This document shows positions 25,186 through 33,475 of a DNA stretch of 40,566 nucleotides, in pieces (the stretch's first letter is position 1; every line of letters starts with the position of its first letter). The notes beneath the pieces are model-generated. The model did not search any database and was not told the origin of the DNA. It saw nothing but the letters and a program-made list of their open reading frames with translations. Source of the stretch: an uncultured Rubrobacteraceae bacterium (lineage in GTDB: Bacteria > Actinomycetota > Rubrobacteria > Rubrobacterales > Rubrobacteraceae); the NCBI GenBank assembly GCA_902806055.1, contig CADCVD010000057.1, positions 1 to 40,566 on the forward strand, written 5' to 3'. Both the position numbers and the translations under genes were made by a program.

Positions 25186-25217
25186 GGCGGCGTCCGCAAG
25201 GGCGCCGCCTTTTCTTT
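25186..25217 (+). terminator. Rho-independent terminator of groEL
   Basis: A 7-bp GC stem GGCGGCG/CGCCGCC with a 10-nt loop followed by TTTTCTTT, 25 nt after the groEL stop. This is the only hairpin in the window with a proper U-tract. Confidence 0.88.
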
Positions 25218-25247
25218 CGCCTTTTTTACCTTTTCTTTAAGAATGTA

Positions 25248-25277
25248 TTGTTTCGAGCATCCAGAACGGGGTATAGT
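25248..25277 (+). promoter_or_regulatory. Promoter of the first microgene
   Basis: TTGTTT (25248-25253), an 18-nt spacer and TATAGT (25272-25277), about 36 nt before the ATG of the 28-residue gene. It lies just after the groEL terminator, so the microgene is transcribed independently. Confidence 0.55.
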
Positions 25278-25313
25278 GTGGCGGGATGTGAAAGCTGAAC
25301 GGGAGGTAAGGGC

Positions 25314-25400
25314 ATGAGGGGTGGAGTAGGCGGTATCGTTGGCCTCATCGTAGTGATCATTCTGGTCATAGTGTTGCTCAGGTTGCTGGGCCTCTTTTAG
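25314..25400 (+). CDS. 28-residue hydrophobic microprotein, copy 1
   Basis: ATG with GGGAGG about 7 nt upstream encodes 28 residues, a short glycine-rich N-terminus (MRGGVGGIVG) and then a single membrane helix of Val/Ile/Leu with one Arg near the end (LLRLLGLF). It is 23 residues identical to copy 2, 163 bp downstream. The two copies differ at ten silent codons but only five replacements, four of them conservative, so the peptide itself looks selected. Function unknown. A small membrane-protein subunit or a type-I-toxin-like peptide are both possible; it lacks the polar C-terminus of many such toxins. Confidence 0.7.
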   Translation: MRGGVGGIVGLIVVIILVIVLLRLLGLF

Positions 25401-25563
25401 ACATTCTGCTCGGCCCGGCTCCCGCTCGGAGTCGGAGAAGACCTTACCGCTCCCGGGCTTTCTACAGGTCTTACAAAGTATCGGCCATGTAGAGAGTTCG
25501 GGAACAATACGCGTTCGTACCAAAAATTCAATTTCGTGCTGTTGTTAAAGGGGAGATGAGAGC

Positions 25564-25650
25564 TTGCGAGGAGATATTGGTGGGATCGTTGGCCTTCTGG
25601 TCGTAATCATCCTGGTCATAATATTGCTCAGGGTATTAGGGCTCTTTTAA
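25564..25650 (+). CDS. 28-residue hydrophobic microprotein, copy 2
   Basis: TTG start with AGGGGAGA about 10 nt upstream. It encodes the paralogue of the preceding microprotein (MRGDIGGIVG..., ending LLRVLGLF), same length, with replacements G4D, V5I, I12L, V20I and L24V. The flanking DNA of the two copies is not obviously alike apart from purine-rich ribosome-binding sites, so the duplication is not recent. No clear separate promoter is visible; it may be read from the copy-1 promoter through the 163-bp gap. Confidence 0.68.
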   Translation: MRGDIGGIVGLLVVIILVIILLRVLGLF

Positions 25651-25665
25651 ACCCTTTTTGGCTCC

Positions 25666-25695
25666 TTGACCCGATGGGTGTCGGCGGTGTAACCT
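25666..25695 (+). promoter_or_regulatory. Candidate promoter of guaB3-guaA
   Basis: TTGACC, an 18-nt spacer and TAACCT. It would give a leader of about 110 nt that includes the strong hairpin at 25733-25768. Confidence 0.45.
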
Positions 25696-25732
25696 AGCAC
25701 GGAATTGCGGTACCTTTATTAGATAGCAGGCG

Positions 25733-25768
25733 GCGAGAGCCCACAGGGAAAACCTTGTGGGCTCTCGC
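25733..25768 (+). promoter_or_regulatory. Strong leader hairpin upstream of guaB3
   Basis: A perfect 13-bp stem GCGAGAGCCCACA/TGTGGGCTCTCGC with a 10-nt loop, 46 nt before the guaB3 start and without a U-tract. It could be a terminator for the microgene transcript or an element in the guaB3 leader. It does not resemble a purine riboswitch. Confidence 0.55.
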
Positions 25769-25814
25769 GCATCCGTCTAGGAAGCGGCGACTAGAAAGGC
25801 GGCCTTCACTACGT

Positions 25815-26972
25815 ATGGACATTGAAATCGGCAAAGGAAAAACGGGCCGGCGGGCGTACGGCCTCGATGAGATAGCTATAGTCCCGAGCCGCCGGACGCG
25901 CGACCCGGAGGACGTAGACATCTCGTGGTCTCTGGGTAGCCTGCAGCTAGATCTACCCTGCCTCGCCAGCGCCATCGACGCCGCCGTAGACCCCAAGACG
26001 GCGGGTATCATAGGAAAGCTTGGAGGGCTCGCCGTCCTCAACCTCGAAGGGCTACAGACGAGGTACGAGGACCCGGCGCCGGTCTTCGAGGAGATAGCCA
26101 GCCTGCCGGGGCACAAGGCCACGCGCATGATGCAGGAGATCTATGCCGAGCCGATAAAAGAAGAGCTTATCTTCCGGCGCGTTCAGGAGATAAAGGACCA
26201 GGGGGTAATAGCCGCCGCGTCCCTGACCCCTCAGCGCGTCGAGCAGTATCACCGGGCCGCCATAGAGGCCGGTCTCGACGTCCTGGTCATCCAGGGTACC
26301 GTCGTCTCCGCAGAGCATGTCTCGAAGACCGTGGAGCCGCTCAACCTCATGGAGTTTATCCCGAACCTCAACGTGCCGGTTATCGTGGGCGGCTGCGCGA
26401 GCTACTCGACCGCGTTGCACCTCATGCGCACCGGGGCCGTGGGCGTCCTCGTGGGCGTAGGGCCGGGCCGTATCTGCACCACGCGCGGCGTGATCGGGGT
26501 CGGCGTGCCGCAGGCGACGGCCGTTGCGGATGCAGCCGCCGCCCGGATGCGGCACTACCTGGAGACCGGCGAGTACGTGAACGTCATCGCGGACGGCGGG
26601 ATGAGGACCGGCGGTGAGATCTCCAAGGCTATCGCCTGCGGCGCGGACGCGGTTATGCTCGGGAGCGCCTTCGCCAAGTCTGAGGAGGCCCCGGGGCGTG
26701 GCTACAGTTGGGGGATGGCTACCTTCCACCCGACGCTGCCGCGGGGAACCAGAATCCAAACGAACATCACCGGCACTTTGGAGGAGATTCTCACCGGCCC
26801 GGCACACGAGAACGACGGCACCCGCAACCTCATGGGCGCCCTGCGGACCAGCATGGCGACCACCGGCTATCAGAACATAAAGGAGTTTCAGAAGGCTGAG
26901 GTCATGTTCGCGCCGTCGTTGCACACCGAGGGCAAGCTGGAGCAGCGCTCCCAGCAGGTCGGGATGGGCTAG
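25815..26972 (+). CDS. guaB3: GuaB3-family IMP dehydrogenase
   Basis: A CBS-less IMP dehydrogenase/GMP reductase-fold protein of 385 residues. The N-terminus [20 protein letters not shown], with [12 protein letters not shown], is diagnostic of the GuaB3 group of actinobacteria and cyanobacteria. The catalytic loop is [20 protein letters not shown] with Cys221, followed by [20 protein letters not shown]. Studied GuaB3 proteins oxidise IMP to XMP with NAD+, though annotation varies. I start at ATG 25815; a GTG at 25755 lies in the arm of a leader hairpin. guaA follows 12 nt later, so the pair encodes IMP to XMP to GMP. Confidence 0.92.
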   Translation: MDIEIGKGKTGRRAYGLDEIAIVPSRRTRDPEDVDISWSLGSLQLDLPCLASAIDAAVDPKTAGIIGKLGGLAVLNLEGLQTRYEDPAPVFEEIASLPGHKATRMMQEIYAEPIKEELIFRRVQEIKDQGVIAAASLTPQRVEQYHRAAIEAGLDVLVIQGTVVSAEHVSKTVEPLNLMEFIPNLNVPVIVGGCASYSTALHLMRTGAVGVLVGVGPGRICTTRGVIGVGVPQATAVADAAAARMRHYLETGEYVNVIADGGMRTGGEISKAIACGADAVMLGSAFAKSEEAPGRGYSWGMATFHPTLPRGTRIQTNITGTLEEILTGPAHENDGTRNLMGALRTSMATTGYQNIKEFQKAEVMFAPSLHTEGKLEQRSQQVGMG

Positions 26973-26984
26973 GGAGGTCTCCCT

Positions 26985-28508
26985 TTGATCCTGGTCCTGG
27001 ACTTTGGCGGGCAGTATGCCCAGCTCATAGCCCGCCGCGTGCGGGAGGCGCGAGTCTATTCGGAGCTAGTTCCTTACGATACTCCGGTCGAAGAGATACT
27101 CGCCCGCAAGCCCGAGGGGATCATCCTCTCCGGCGGTCCGAACAGCGTCTACGGTGAAGGCGCTCCCAGGGTGGACGAGAGGCTCTTCGGGCTTGGTACG
27201 CCTACTCTGGGCATCTGCTACGGGATGCAGCTCATGGCTTTGGAGATGGGCGGGAAGGTCGAGCCCGTGCAGGTTCGGGAGTATGGCCGCTCGGATTTGC
27301 GTGTAAAGGAGCACGGGATCCTTTTTATGGGGACCCCCGACGAGCAGAGAGCGTGGACGAGCCACGGGGACGCCGTCCTAACCCCGCCCGAGGGGTTCCG
27401 GGTGACGGCCGAGACTCCCTCTATACCGATAGTTGCCTTCGAGGAGCCGGAGAAAGGATTCTTCGGGGTGCAGTTCCACCCAGAGGTTAAGCACAGCGAG
27501 TACGGGATGGACGTCCTCAAGAACTTCCTCTTTGAGGCTTGCGGCTGCACGCCGGACTGGACGCCGGTCAACATCATAACCGACGCGGTTGAGAAGATAA
27601 GGGAGAAGGTAGGGGACAGGAAGGCCATCTGCGGCCTCTCCGGAGGCGTAGACTCCTCGACCGCGGCCATGCTCGTGCACCGGGCGATCGGCGACAACCT
27701 GACGTGCGTCTTCGTCGACCACGGGCTCTTGCGGCAGAACGAGGCCGAGCAGGTTGTCGAGGCGTTCGGCAAGAACTCAGACGTGCCGCTCGTCCACGTG
27801 GACGCCAAAGACCGCTTTTTGGATAAGCTCGAAGGGACGACCGACCCGGAGGCGAAGCGCAAGATCATCGGCGAGGAGTTCATCCGCACCTTCGAGGAAG
27901 AGGCCGGGAAGATAGCGGAGGATGCGAAGTTCCTCGTGCAAGGGACTCTGTACTCCGACGTGATCGAGAGCGGCACCCGGGACGCCGCGAAGATAAAGAG
28001 CCACCATAACGTCGGCGGTCTGCCGGAGATCATGGACCTGGACCTCGTCGAACCCTTGCGCAACCTCTTCAAGGACGAGGTGCGCGTCGTGGCGGCCGAG
28101 CTCGGGATGCCCGAGCGGATGGTCTGGCGCCAGCCGTTCCCGGGTCCGGGGTTGGCTATAAGGATCATCGGGGACGTAACCAGAGAGCGGCTAGAGATCC
28201 TGCGTCGTTCGGACTTCGTGTTGCAGGACGAGATAAGGAACGCCGGCCTCTACCACAACCTCTGGCAGAGCTTCGCCGTTTTACCCGCGATTCATTCCGT
28301 TGGCGTGATGGGCGACGCGAGGACGTACGAGTATCCGATTGTGATCCGGGCCGTCACGAGCGACGATGCGATGACCGCCGACTGGGCGCGGCTGCCCTAC
28401 GATCTGCTGGAACGGGTGAGCAACCGTATCATCAACGAGGTTCCAGGCGTCAACCGGGTGGCTTTAGACATCACCAGCAAGCCGCCGGGCACTATCGAGT
28501 GGGAGTAG
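26985..28508 (+). CDS. guaA: GMP synthase (glutamine-hydrolysing)
   Basis: Aminates XMP to GMP. The class-I glutamine amidotransferase domain comes first (Cys78 in LGICYGMQL; His165 and Glu167 in FHPEV). The PP-loop ATP-pyrophosphatase domain follows ([10 protein letters not shown], 217-226), and last the dimerisation domain ending KPPGTIEWE. The 507-residue length is standard. TTG start with GGGAGG 6 nt upstream. It is co-transcribed with guaB3. Confidence 0.97.
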   Translation: MILVLDFGGQYAQLIARRVREARVYSELVPYDTPVEEILARKPEGIILSGGPNSVYGEGAPRVDERLFGLGTPTLGICYGMQLMALEMGGKVEPVQVREYGRSDLRVKEHGILFMGTPDEQRAWTSHGDAVLTPPEGFRVTAETPSIPIVAFEEPEKGFFGVQFHPEVKHSEYGMDVLKNFLFEACGCTPDWTPVNIITDAVEKIREKVGDRKAICGLSGGVDSSTAAMLVHRAIGDNLTCVFVDHGLLRQNEAEQVVEAFGKNSDVPLVHVDAKDRFLDKLEGTTDPEAKRKIIGEEFIRTFEEEAGKIAEDAKFLVQGTLYSDVIESGTRDAAKIKSHHNVGGLPEIMDLDLVEPLRNLFKDEVRVVAAELGMPERMVWRQPFPGPGLAIRIIGDVTRERLEILRRSDFVLQDEIRNAGLYHNLWQSFAVLPAIHSVGVMGDARTYEYPIVIRAVTSDDAMTADWARLPYDLLERVSNRIINEVPGVNRVALDITSKPPGTIEWE

Positions 28509-28522
28509 GCGGTCAAAAGTAC

Positions 28523-29074
28523 TGACCTGAACACCCCCTTATGCGAGGCTGACAACCGTTACTCCTAGGATTATGGTTCTGCATGTCAGTTCAATCATTA
28601 TGACGAGCGCTGTAGAAGTCGAGAGATCTATACCTGCCAATAAGGTGGTGAAATTCTGGCGCCCCTGTTTGCCCGGAGAGGAGAACATAGATCCATCCGC
28701 TCGAACAACGGCCCGGAGTTTAGCGCGAAGGCTGTCTAGGAGTGACTTGAGGTCTCGGCAGTGAGGGCCTTCTACTTTGAATCGGGCTCTTCGTGAGAGA
28801 ATAACTACAACAAGACATTCACAAACTGCCCGGGAGATGAGCTATTAAAGAGAGCAGTGTTGTTTGCCAGCCTGCTCGAAGCGAAGGTTTTGGAAAAGGA
28901 GTATAGGAACCACTACAACCCCCGCAGGCCACACAGCTCTCTTGGCTACCGGGCTCCGGTGGAGTTTGTGGTGTCATGCTAGCCAGTTAAAGCAGATAAA
29001 GACCTCACAAAGGAGCTATGAATTGGTAACTGCACTCTCATAGCAGCTGGCACAGAAAACAGGGGGTCAGGTCA
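28523..29074 (+). mobile_element. Internally deleted IS3-family element with both ends
   Basis: The left end TGACCTGA-ACA-CCCCCT (28523-28539) and the right end AGGGGGTCAGGTCA (29061-29074) are inverted repeats apart from a 3-nt insertion, and resemble IS3-family ends starting TGACCTG. Between them are pieces of the OrfB integrase: EVERSIPANKVV, then a shift into EILAPLFARRGEHRSIRSNNGPEFSAKAV and a stop, then DELLKRAVLFASLLEAKVL and EYRNHYNPRRPHSSLGYRAP to TAG at 28981. The usual SDNGPEF reads SNNGPEF, so the catalytic Asp is lost. At 552 bp it is less than half of a full element. I see no target-site duplication. Confidence 0.82.
28590..28981 (+). pseudogene. IS3-family transposase (OrfB) remnant
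   Basis: The rve-type integrase core survives only as its C-terminal third, in several frames, with a stop directly after SAKAV and a deletion before the DELL block. The last segment, with RPHSSLGYRAPVEF, is the classic end of IS3 OrfB. OrfA and the first catalytic Asp are absent. It is inactive. Confidence 0.8.
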
Positions 29075-29104
29075 ATCGCCGCTCTTTCCACTGACGTCGC
29101 GGAG

Positions 29105-29133
29105 TTGACGAAATGGAGGTTCCGGCCCATGAT
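29105..29133 (+). promoter_or_regulatory. Candidate promoter of the MDR dehydrogenase
   Basis: TTGACG, a 17-nt spacer and CATGAT (4/6), about 48 nt before the ATG. It lies just outside the right end of the IS remnant. Confidence 0.45.
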
Positions 29134-29181
29134 CGAGTACTGTCCCCGGAAACAACAAACCACCGAGAAGGGGAGCTAATC

Positions 29182-30183
29182 ATGAGCACAAGCGTCGTCT
29201 GGGACGGTCTAACAGGGGTGACGGTCGAGAACCGCGAAGTACCATCGCCTGGACCCAGAGAACTGAAAATTCGGGTTGAGGCGTCCGGCCTGTGCGGTAC
29301 GGACCTCCACATCGCCGCCGGAGAGTATCCGTTCGCCCATCCTGGAATAACCCTGGGACACGAGTTTACGGGTACTATCGTGGAGGTTGGTCCAGAGGTA
29401 GCCAAGTTCGATATTGGCGAGAGAATCGTGGTGGACCCCAACATCCCGTGCCGAATCTGCACCTACTGTCACAGTTCGCGCCCCCACCTCTGTGAGAACC
29501 CCGAGGCACTCGGCGTCACCTTGAACGGTGGGCTCTCTGAACTCGCAGTCGTTCCCACGTCCCAGGCGTACAAGGTGCCGGACGGCGTTCCGCCTGAGGC
29601 AGCAGCCCTGACCGAGCCGCTGGCTTGCGCGCTGCACGCGGTTGATCTTTCGGGCATAAGACCTGGCAAAACGGCGCTGGTGCTCGGAGCAGGACCTATC
29701 GGCGTTCTGACCGCGGCTCTCCTGGTGTCCAGCGGTGCTTCTAAAGTAGTGATAAGCGAACCGAGCGAGAGTCGCCGGGCTCGAGCCGAAGCAGTACGTG
29801 CCGAGCCTGTAGAGCCAAATGCAGTCTCTGAGGAGATGGTAGACGTTGTGTTCGAGTGTGTAGGCCGGGTCGAGACGATGAAGGCAGCGCTGGACGCGGC
29901 GAGACCTGGAGGAACCGTCATGTGGGTAGGAGTTGCCCCGCCAGAGGCCGAGGTTAGCGTGAAGCCATACGACGTTTTCCGCAGAGAACTGACCATCCGC
30001 GGCTCCTACACTAACCCGTACGTGATGGACCGCGCACTCGCCCTGCTTGCCACCGGCTGCATCGACTGGCGGGAGATTGTTACACATCGTTTTCCGCTCA
30101 GTGAGTTTGGAGAGGCCTGGGAGGCACATCGCACGGGCGCGGGACTAAAAGTGTCCGTTTATCCGGAAAGGAAGGGCTCTTAA
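29182..30183 (+). CDS. Zinc-dependent medium-chain alcohol dehydrogenase (polyol/threonine type)
   Basis: A 333-residue MDR-family enzyme. Catalytic zinc ligands are Cys38 (GLCGTDLH) and His60-Glu61 (LGHEFTG). The structural zinc lobe is complete (Cys90, 93, 96, 104 in CRICTYCHSSRPHLC). The Rossmann loop is VLGAGPIGVLTAALL. After it the chain is about ten residues shorter than usual (ESRRARAEAVRAEP then directly VDVVFECVG). Similar proteins oxidise sorbitol, galactitol, threonine or other secondary alcohols; I cannot choose. ATG 29182 has AAGGGGAG 7 nt upstream, better than ATG 29113. It stands alone between an IS scar and a HAD fragment. Confidence 0.85.
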   Translation: MSTSVVWDGLTGVTVENREVPSPGPRELKIRVEASGLCGTDLHIAAGEYPFAHPGITLGHEFTGTIVEVGPEVAKFDIGERIVVDPNIPCRICTYCHSSRPHLCENPEALGVTLNGGLSELAVVPTSQAYKVPDGVPPEAAALTEPLACALHAVDLSGIRPGKTALVLGAGPIGVLTAALLVSSGASKVVISEPSESRRARAEAVRAEPVEPNAVSEEMVDVVFECVGRVETMKAALDAARPGGTVMWVGVAPPEAEVSVKPYDVFRRELTIRGSYTNPYVMDRALALLATGCIDWREIVTHRFPLSEFGEAWEAHRTGAGLKVSVYPERKGS

Positions 30184-30285
30184 AGGCTTGACCGCAATTG
30201 TTAATGCCAACGCTGATGCCAACCGGGACGATACTTATGCCTAGAATAGAGGATTCTGCTTAATTGTGCAGGTTTTAGAAGGTCA

Positions 30286-30492
30286 CCATACTGGGCGAAC
30301 TTCATACTTCAGATCCGGAAGCTGCGCGAGCTAGTCAAGTGCGTAGTCTTCCTATCCGACAAAGCTACTGACGACCTGCAGATATACGCGAACAAATTAA
30401 CCGGCATCGGGCTCCCGACAGCGACTTCTGAGGTAGGCAACAGTGTTCGTGAACGGGGCATTACGGGAGTAGAGGATGCCCTGAGGGTATAA
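30286..30492 (+). pseudogene. Fragment of a HAD-IIA (NagD-like) phosphatase
   Basis: A 68-codon open stretch without a usable start reads FILQIRKLRELVKCVVFLSD, then KATDDLQIYANKLTGIGLPT and ATSEV before it ends at TAA 30490. The pattern LRxLRExxKxVVFLxxxxxxxxxxYAxKLxxxGLP is that of NagD-like HAD-IIA hydrolases just after motif I. The DLDGT motif I and everything after this segment are missing. It lies next to, and on the opposite strand from, an intact HAD-IIA gene. I see no other content in the gap 30184-30460. Confidence 0.6.
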
Positions 30493-31285
30493 GGTCGGCG
30501 AGCCCTCCAATGATGTAGTCCGGGCGATCGGGAGAATGTAAGGCCTCGTCGAGGCTGGTCGCGCCGGTGAGAACCAGCACGCTGGTAAGACCGGCTTCGT
30601 TAGCCATACGCACATCCGTAGTCAGGCGGTCGCCCGCAAGCAATGTATCTTGTGCCGGCACACCAAGCCGGTCTAGCATCGTGGCCACCATATGTAGAGA
30701 AGGTTTGCCAACAATCGCTTCGGCGCGAGCTCCGGTCGATGCTTCCACGGCAGCCAGTAAAGCTGCACAGTCGGGTAACCCCCCCTCGGGGGTAGGACAG
30801 TACGCGTCTGGATTAGTAGCAACGATGCGCGCGCCGCGGCGTACGGCGTCGAAGGCAATCTGTAGTTTGCGATAGTCGAAGGTGCGGTCAAAGGAGACGA
30901 CTACTACTTCTACACCTTCTGCTTCATCCGCTACCTCGTACCCAATGTATCTCAGTAGCTCGACGAGAGGCGGTTCGCCGATGACGAAGAGCCGTGCGGT
31001 TGGGGCGCGCTTTGCTAGGTAGAGCACCAAAGCATCAGTCGAGGAAATCACCTCCTCAGGAGAGGTCTCGACACCGAGGCGGGTGAGCTTGGCAGCATAA
31101 TCGGCTGGCATTTGGAGTGGCTTGTTGGTCAGGTAGACGACTCGGGACCGATGTTTAAGTTGCATGAGTGCTTCGCCTGCCCCAGGTAATAGCGCATCCC
31201 CTAGATAGACGGTGCCGTCGAGATCGAATACATAACCTTTATAAAGCCGATCAGGCGCTCTCAAGTCCTGCTGATTATGTGGCAT
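30461..31285 (-). CDS. HAD-superfamily IIA phosphatase (NagD/AraL/glycerol-phosphatase type)
   Basis: A 274-residue HAD phosphatase with the C2B cap of subfamily IIA. Motif I is YVFDLDGTVYLGD (Asp21 nucleophile, Asp23 acid), motif II is VVYLTNKPLQ, motif III is EAIVGKPSLHM and motif IV is LLAGDRLTTDVRMANEAG. Relatives include NagD, AraL and actinobacterial glycerol-3-phosphate phosphatase. Being next to a Ugp-like importer and a glycerophosphodiesterase makes a sugar-phosphate or glycerol-phosphate substrate plausible, but this is inference from context. The ATG lacks a strong ribosome-binding site. It is divergent from the importer operon across 411 bp. Confidence 0.88.
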   Translation of the reverse strand: MPHNQQDLRAPDRLYKGYVFDLDGTVYLGDALLPGAGEALMQLKHRSRVVYLTNKPLQMPADYAAKLTRLGVETSPEEVISSTDALVLYLAKRAPTARLFVIGEPPLVELLRYIGYEVADEAEGVEVVVVSFDRTFDYRKLQIAFDAVRRGARIVATNPDAYCPTPEGGLPDCAALLAAVEASTGARAEAIVGKPSLHMVATMLDRLGVPAQDTLLAGDRLTTDVRMANEAGLTSVLVLTGATSLDEALHSPDRPDYIIGGLADLIPSGHPLLP

Positions 31286-31620
31286 CTACGATTGTCCCGA
31301 TCTCTTGGAGCCAAGCCAAAAGGTGTTTCCTTTCCATGCTATCTATGCTCCCACAAAGAGAGATCGAGCAAGTCGGAGAAGCACCGCGATGGTAGCAACG
31401 CGTTCGCCGCTGAACTAGACGCAGCGATTTACGGTAACTTGCCTCGATCCTCCGGCAACAATCTCTCGACAACGATGAGCCTTTCCCGACCACGTTACTG
31501 TTTATATATCAGCATACCTAAAATCATTAGAAGAACTACTCACCGCAGAGCGAACCGGCCATTGGCCCTGCGATGGACCAAGTTGTTAGTATCCACCCAC
31601 TACTTTTCTTGTAAATATTA
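31286..31620. other. AT-richer intergenic DNA without recognised genes
   Basis: Between the HAD gene and the Pho-box region. It is clearly lower in GC than the genes around it. Short frames exist on both strands, but none shows a ribosome-binding site or a family motif. Confidence 0.4.
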
Positions 31621-31635
31621 GCTGGTACGCCTTGA

Positions 31636-31664
31636 TTTAACCTTTAGTTTTCTGTTATTTAACC
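31636..31664 (+). promoter_or_regulatory. Probable Pho box of the ugp-type operon
   Basis: TTTAACC (31636), GTTTTCT (31647) and TTTAACC (31658) are spaced exactly 11 bp apart. The last begins 27 nt before the -10 TAGTAT (31685). The same phase and distance occur before pstS. Direct repeats of TTAACA-like heptamers with 11-bp period are the binding pattern of PhoP-type regulators. The middle repeat is weaker. Confidence 0.6.
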
Positions 31665-31684
31665 TATGGGTGTGTGCTCATAGC

Positions 31685-31690
31685 TAGTAT
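31685..31690 (+). promoter_or_regulatory. -10 element of the ugp-type operon
   Basis: TAGTAT with 6 nt to GTG 31697. The -35 position is occupied by the Pho-like repeats, as expected for an activator-dependent promoter. Confidence 0.6.
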
Positions 31691-31696
31691 AGCCGC

Positions 31697-32620
31697 GTGA
31701 GCATAGGGAAGAGAAAGCGGGGGAACGGTAATGTGAAGAAGAAACCTCGCATAGATCGCCAGTATCTTTTGTTCTTGGCGTTTATCGCGCCCAACTTCTT
31801 GCTTTTGGGCGTCTTTACGTACTGGCCGATGATCTACCAGACCTACCTGAGCCTCACCCGCTGGAACATGCTGGCCCCCCAGAAGAACTTCGTCGGGCTC
31901 GACAACTACACAAGCATGTTCGGCGGGCAGGAATTCTGGGGGGTGCTGTTCAAGACGTTCTACTTTATGGGGGCGGTCGTGCTGGGTAGCGTGGTCCTCG
32001 GTCTGGCCATCGCTATCTTACTCAACCAGCGGTTGCGGGGGCGCAACCTCGTGCGATCGGTCGTCTTTGCGCCGGTAATTCTCAGCGGGGCTGCCGTCGC
32101 GCTTGTGTGGGCCTACATCTTCGACCCGAACTATGGGCTGATGCGGACTTTCCTAGAGCCCTTCGGGTTGTCCTCGCCGGACTGGCTCGGCAGCACAGCG
32201 TACGCGATGCCTGCGCTCATAATCGTGTACCTCTGGAAGAGCCTCGGGTTCGGCGTGGTGATCTACCTGGCCGGGCTGCAGAATATCTCGAAGGACCTCT
32301 ACGAGGCCGCGCGGATAGACGGCGCGAATAAGTGGGTCCTGTTCCGGCACATAACGGTGCCGCAGCTCGCCCCGGTAACCTTTTTCGTGGTCCTGACTAC
32401 GATCATCCAATCCTTCCAGGCTTTCGACATCATCGCCGTGATGACCGGCGGCGGGCCGGCGGGCGCTACAACCACCCTAATCTGGTACATTTATCAGGAG
32501 GCGTTCATCGCCTTCAGGGCAGGCACTGCGGCGGCGGCGGCGATTGTCATGTTCCTGCTACTGCTGGTCATTGCGATCTTTCAAATTCGTTATTCGCAGC
32601 AGGGGGTGCATAACAAGTGA
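31697..32620 (+). CDS. ugpA: ABC importer permease, UgpA/MalF type
   Basis: A 307-residue integral membrane permease of the carbohydrate-uptake-1 class with about six helices. The EAA loop that docks the ATPase is DLYEAARIDGANKWVLFRHI. The start is open to choice: GTG 31697 has TAGTAT 6 nt upstream (leaderless), while GTG 31733 has GGGGGAA upstream and gives MKKKPRIDRQYLL. Being first in an operon with a Ugp-like binding protein and a glycerophosphodiesterase suggests glycerol-3-phosphate or glycerophosphodiesters as cargo; sugars remain possible. Its stop overlaps the next start (GTGA). Confidence 0.82.
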   Translation: MSIGKRKRGNGNVKKKPRIDRQYLLFLAFIAPNFLLLGVFTYWPMIYQTYLSLTRWNMLAPQKNFVGLDNYTSMFGGQEFWGVLFKTFYFMGAVVLGSVVLGLAIAILLNQRLRGRNLVRSVVFAPVILSGAAVALVWAYIFDPNYGLMRTFLEPFGLSSPDWLGSTAYAMPALIIVYLWKSLGFGVVIYLAGLQNISKDLYEAARIDGANKWVLFRHITVPQLAPVTFFVVLTTIIQSFQAFDIIAVMTGGGPAGATTTLIWYIYQEAFIAFRAGTAAAAAIVMFLLLLVIAIFQIRYSQQGVHNK

Positions 32621-33450
32621 CGGCGGTAAGGACTCATGGCGGCAAGGTAATCCGGTATGCATTACTGATTCTGGTCGCGCTCATCTTCATCGTGCCGCTA
32701 TACTGGCTCTTTAGCGCCTCCCTCAAGGATCTGCGAGAGATCTACACCTTCCCGCCCATATGGATCCCTACGGACCCCAAGTTCTCCAACTACTCTGAGG
32801 CTTGGAACGCGGCGCCGTTCGGCCGCTTCTATCTGAATACAATAATCACCACGTTCTTCGGCGTGGCTCTAGAGGTCGTAAACGCAGTGCTGACGGCGTA
32901 CGCTCTCGTGTTTTTGCGTTTCCCGGGGAGGAACATCATCTTTATCGTCATGCTCGCTGCGCTGATGATCCCGATTCACGTAACCATACTCCCCAACTAC
33001 CTCACCATAGCCTCGCTTGGCTGGGTCAACACCTACCAGGGGATAATTTTGCCCGGGGCGTCGGTCGCCTTCGGGGCGTTCCTGCTCCGCCAGCACTTCC
33101 TCACGCTACCGGGCGAGATCATGGAGGCGGCGCGTCTGGATGGTGCTTCGAACCTGCAGACCCTGTGGCACGTGATCCTGCCGATCTCCAAGCCCATGAT
33201 CGTCACCGTGACCCTGATCTCCCTGGTGACTAAGTGGAACGACTTCCTTTGGCCCCTGATCTCAACGAACTCAACGAATATGCGTACCCTGCCCATCGGC
33301 CTCTCGTACCTCTTCAACCAGGAGGGAGCAAGCCAATGGGGCCTAATCATGGCGGCGACCATCTTCGTTATATTGCCTGTTCTACTGATTTTTCTGCGGT
33401 GGCAGAAGCACATAGTCTCGGGCCTCACCTCGGGGGCGACCAAGGGTTGA
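32617..33450 (+). CDS. ugpE: ABC importer permease, UgpE/MalG type
   Basis: A 277-residue permease partner with six helices. It opens with RYALLILVALIFIVPLYWLF and has the EAA loop IMEAARLDGASNLQTLWHVI. FPPIWIPTDPKFSNYSEAW is the typical periplasmic loop of the MalG/UgpE group. The GTG start overlaps the ugpA stop as GTGA, so translation is coupled. The binding protein follows after 25 nt. Confidence 0.83.
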   Translation: MTAVRTHGGKVIRYALLILVALIFIVPLYWLFSASLKDLREIYTFPPIWIPTDPKFSNYSEAWNAAPFGRFYLNTIITTFFGVALEVVNAVLTAYALVFLRFPGRNIIFIVMLAALMIPIHVTILPNYLTIASLGWVNTYQGIILPGASVAFGAFLLRQHFLTLPGEIMEAARLDGASNLQTLWHVILPISKPMIVTVTLISLVTKWNDFLWPLISTNSTNMRTLPIGLSYLFNQEGASQWGLIMAATIFVILPVLLIFLRWQKHIVSGLTSGATKG

Positions 33451-33475
33451 AACTCGAAGAAAGGAGAATGCAACG

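Noticed and set aside
28573-28764. A 63-codon frame inside the IS remnant as a real gene
   Set aside because: It crosses from one transposase frame to another. Only parts match IS3 OrfB, and it has no ribosome-binding site.
31275-31621. Short overlapping frames on both strands in the AT-richer gap before the ugp operon
   Set aside because: They are rich in Ser/Arg/Cys with no motif or ribosome-binding site, and most likely arise by chance.
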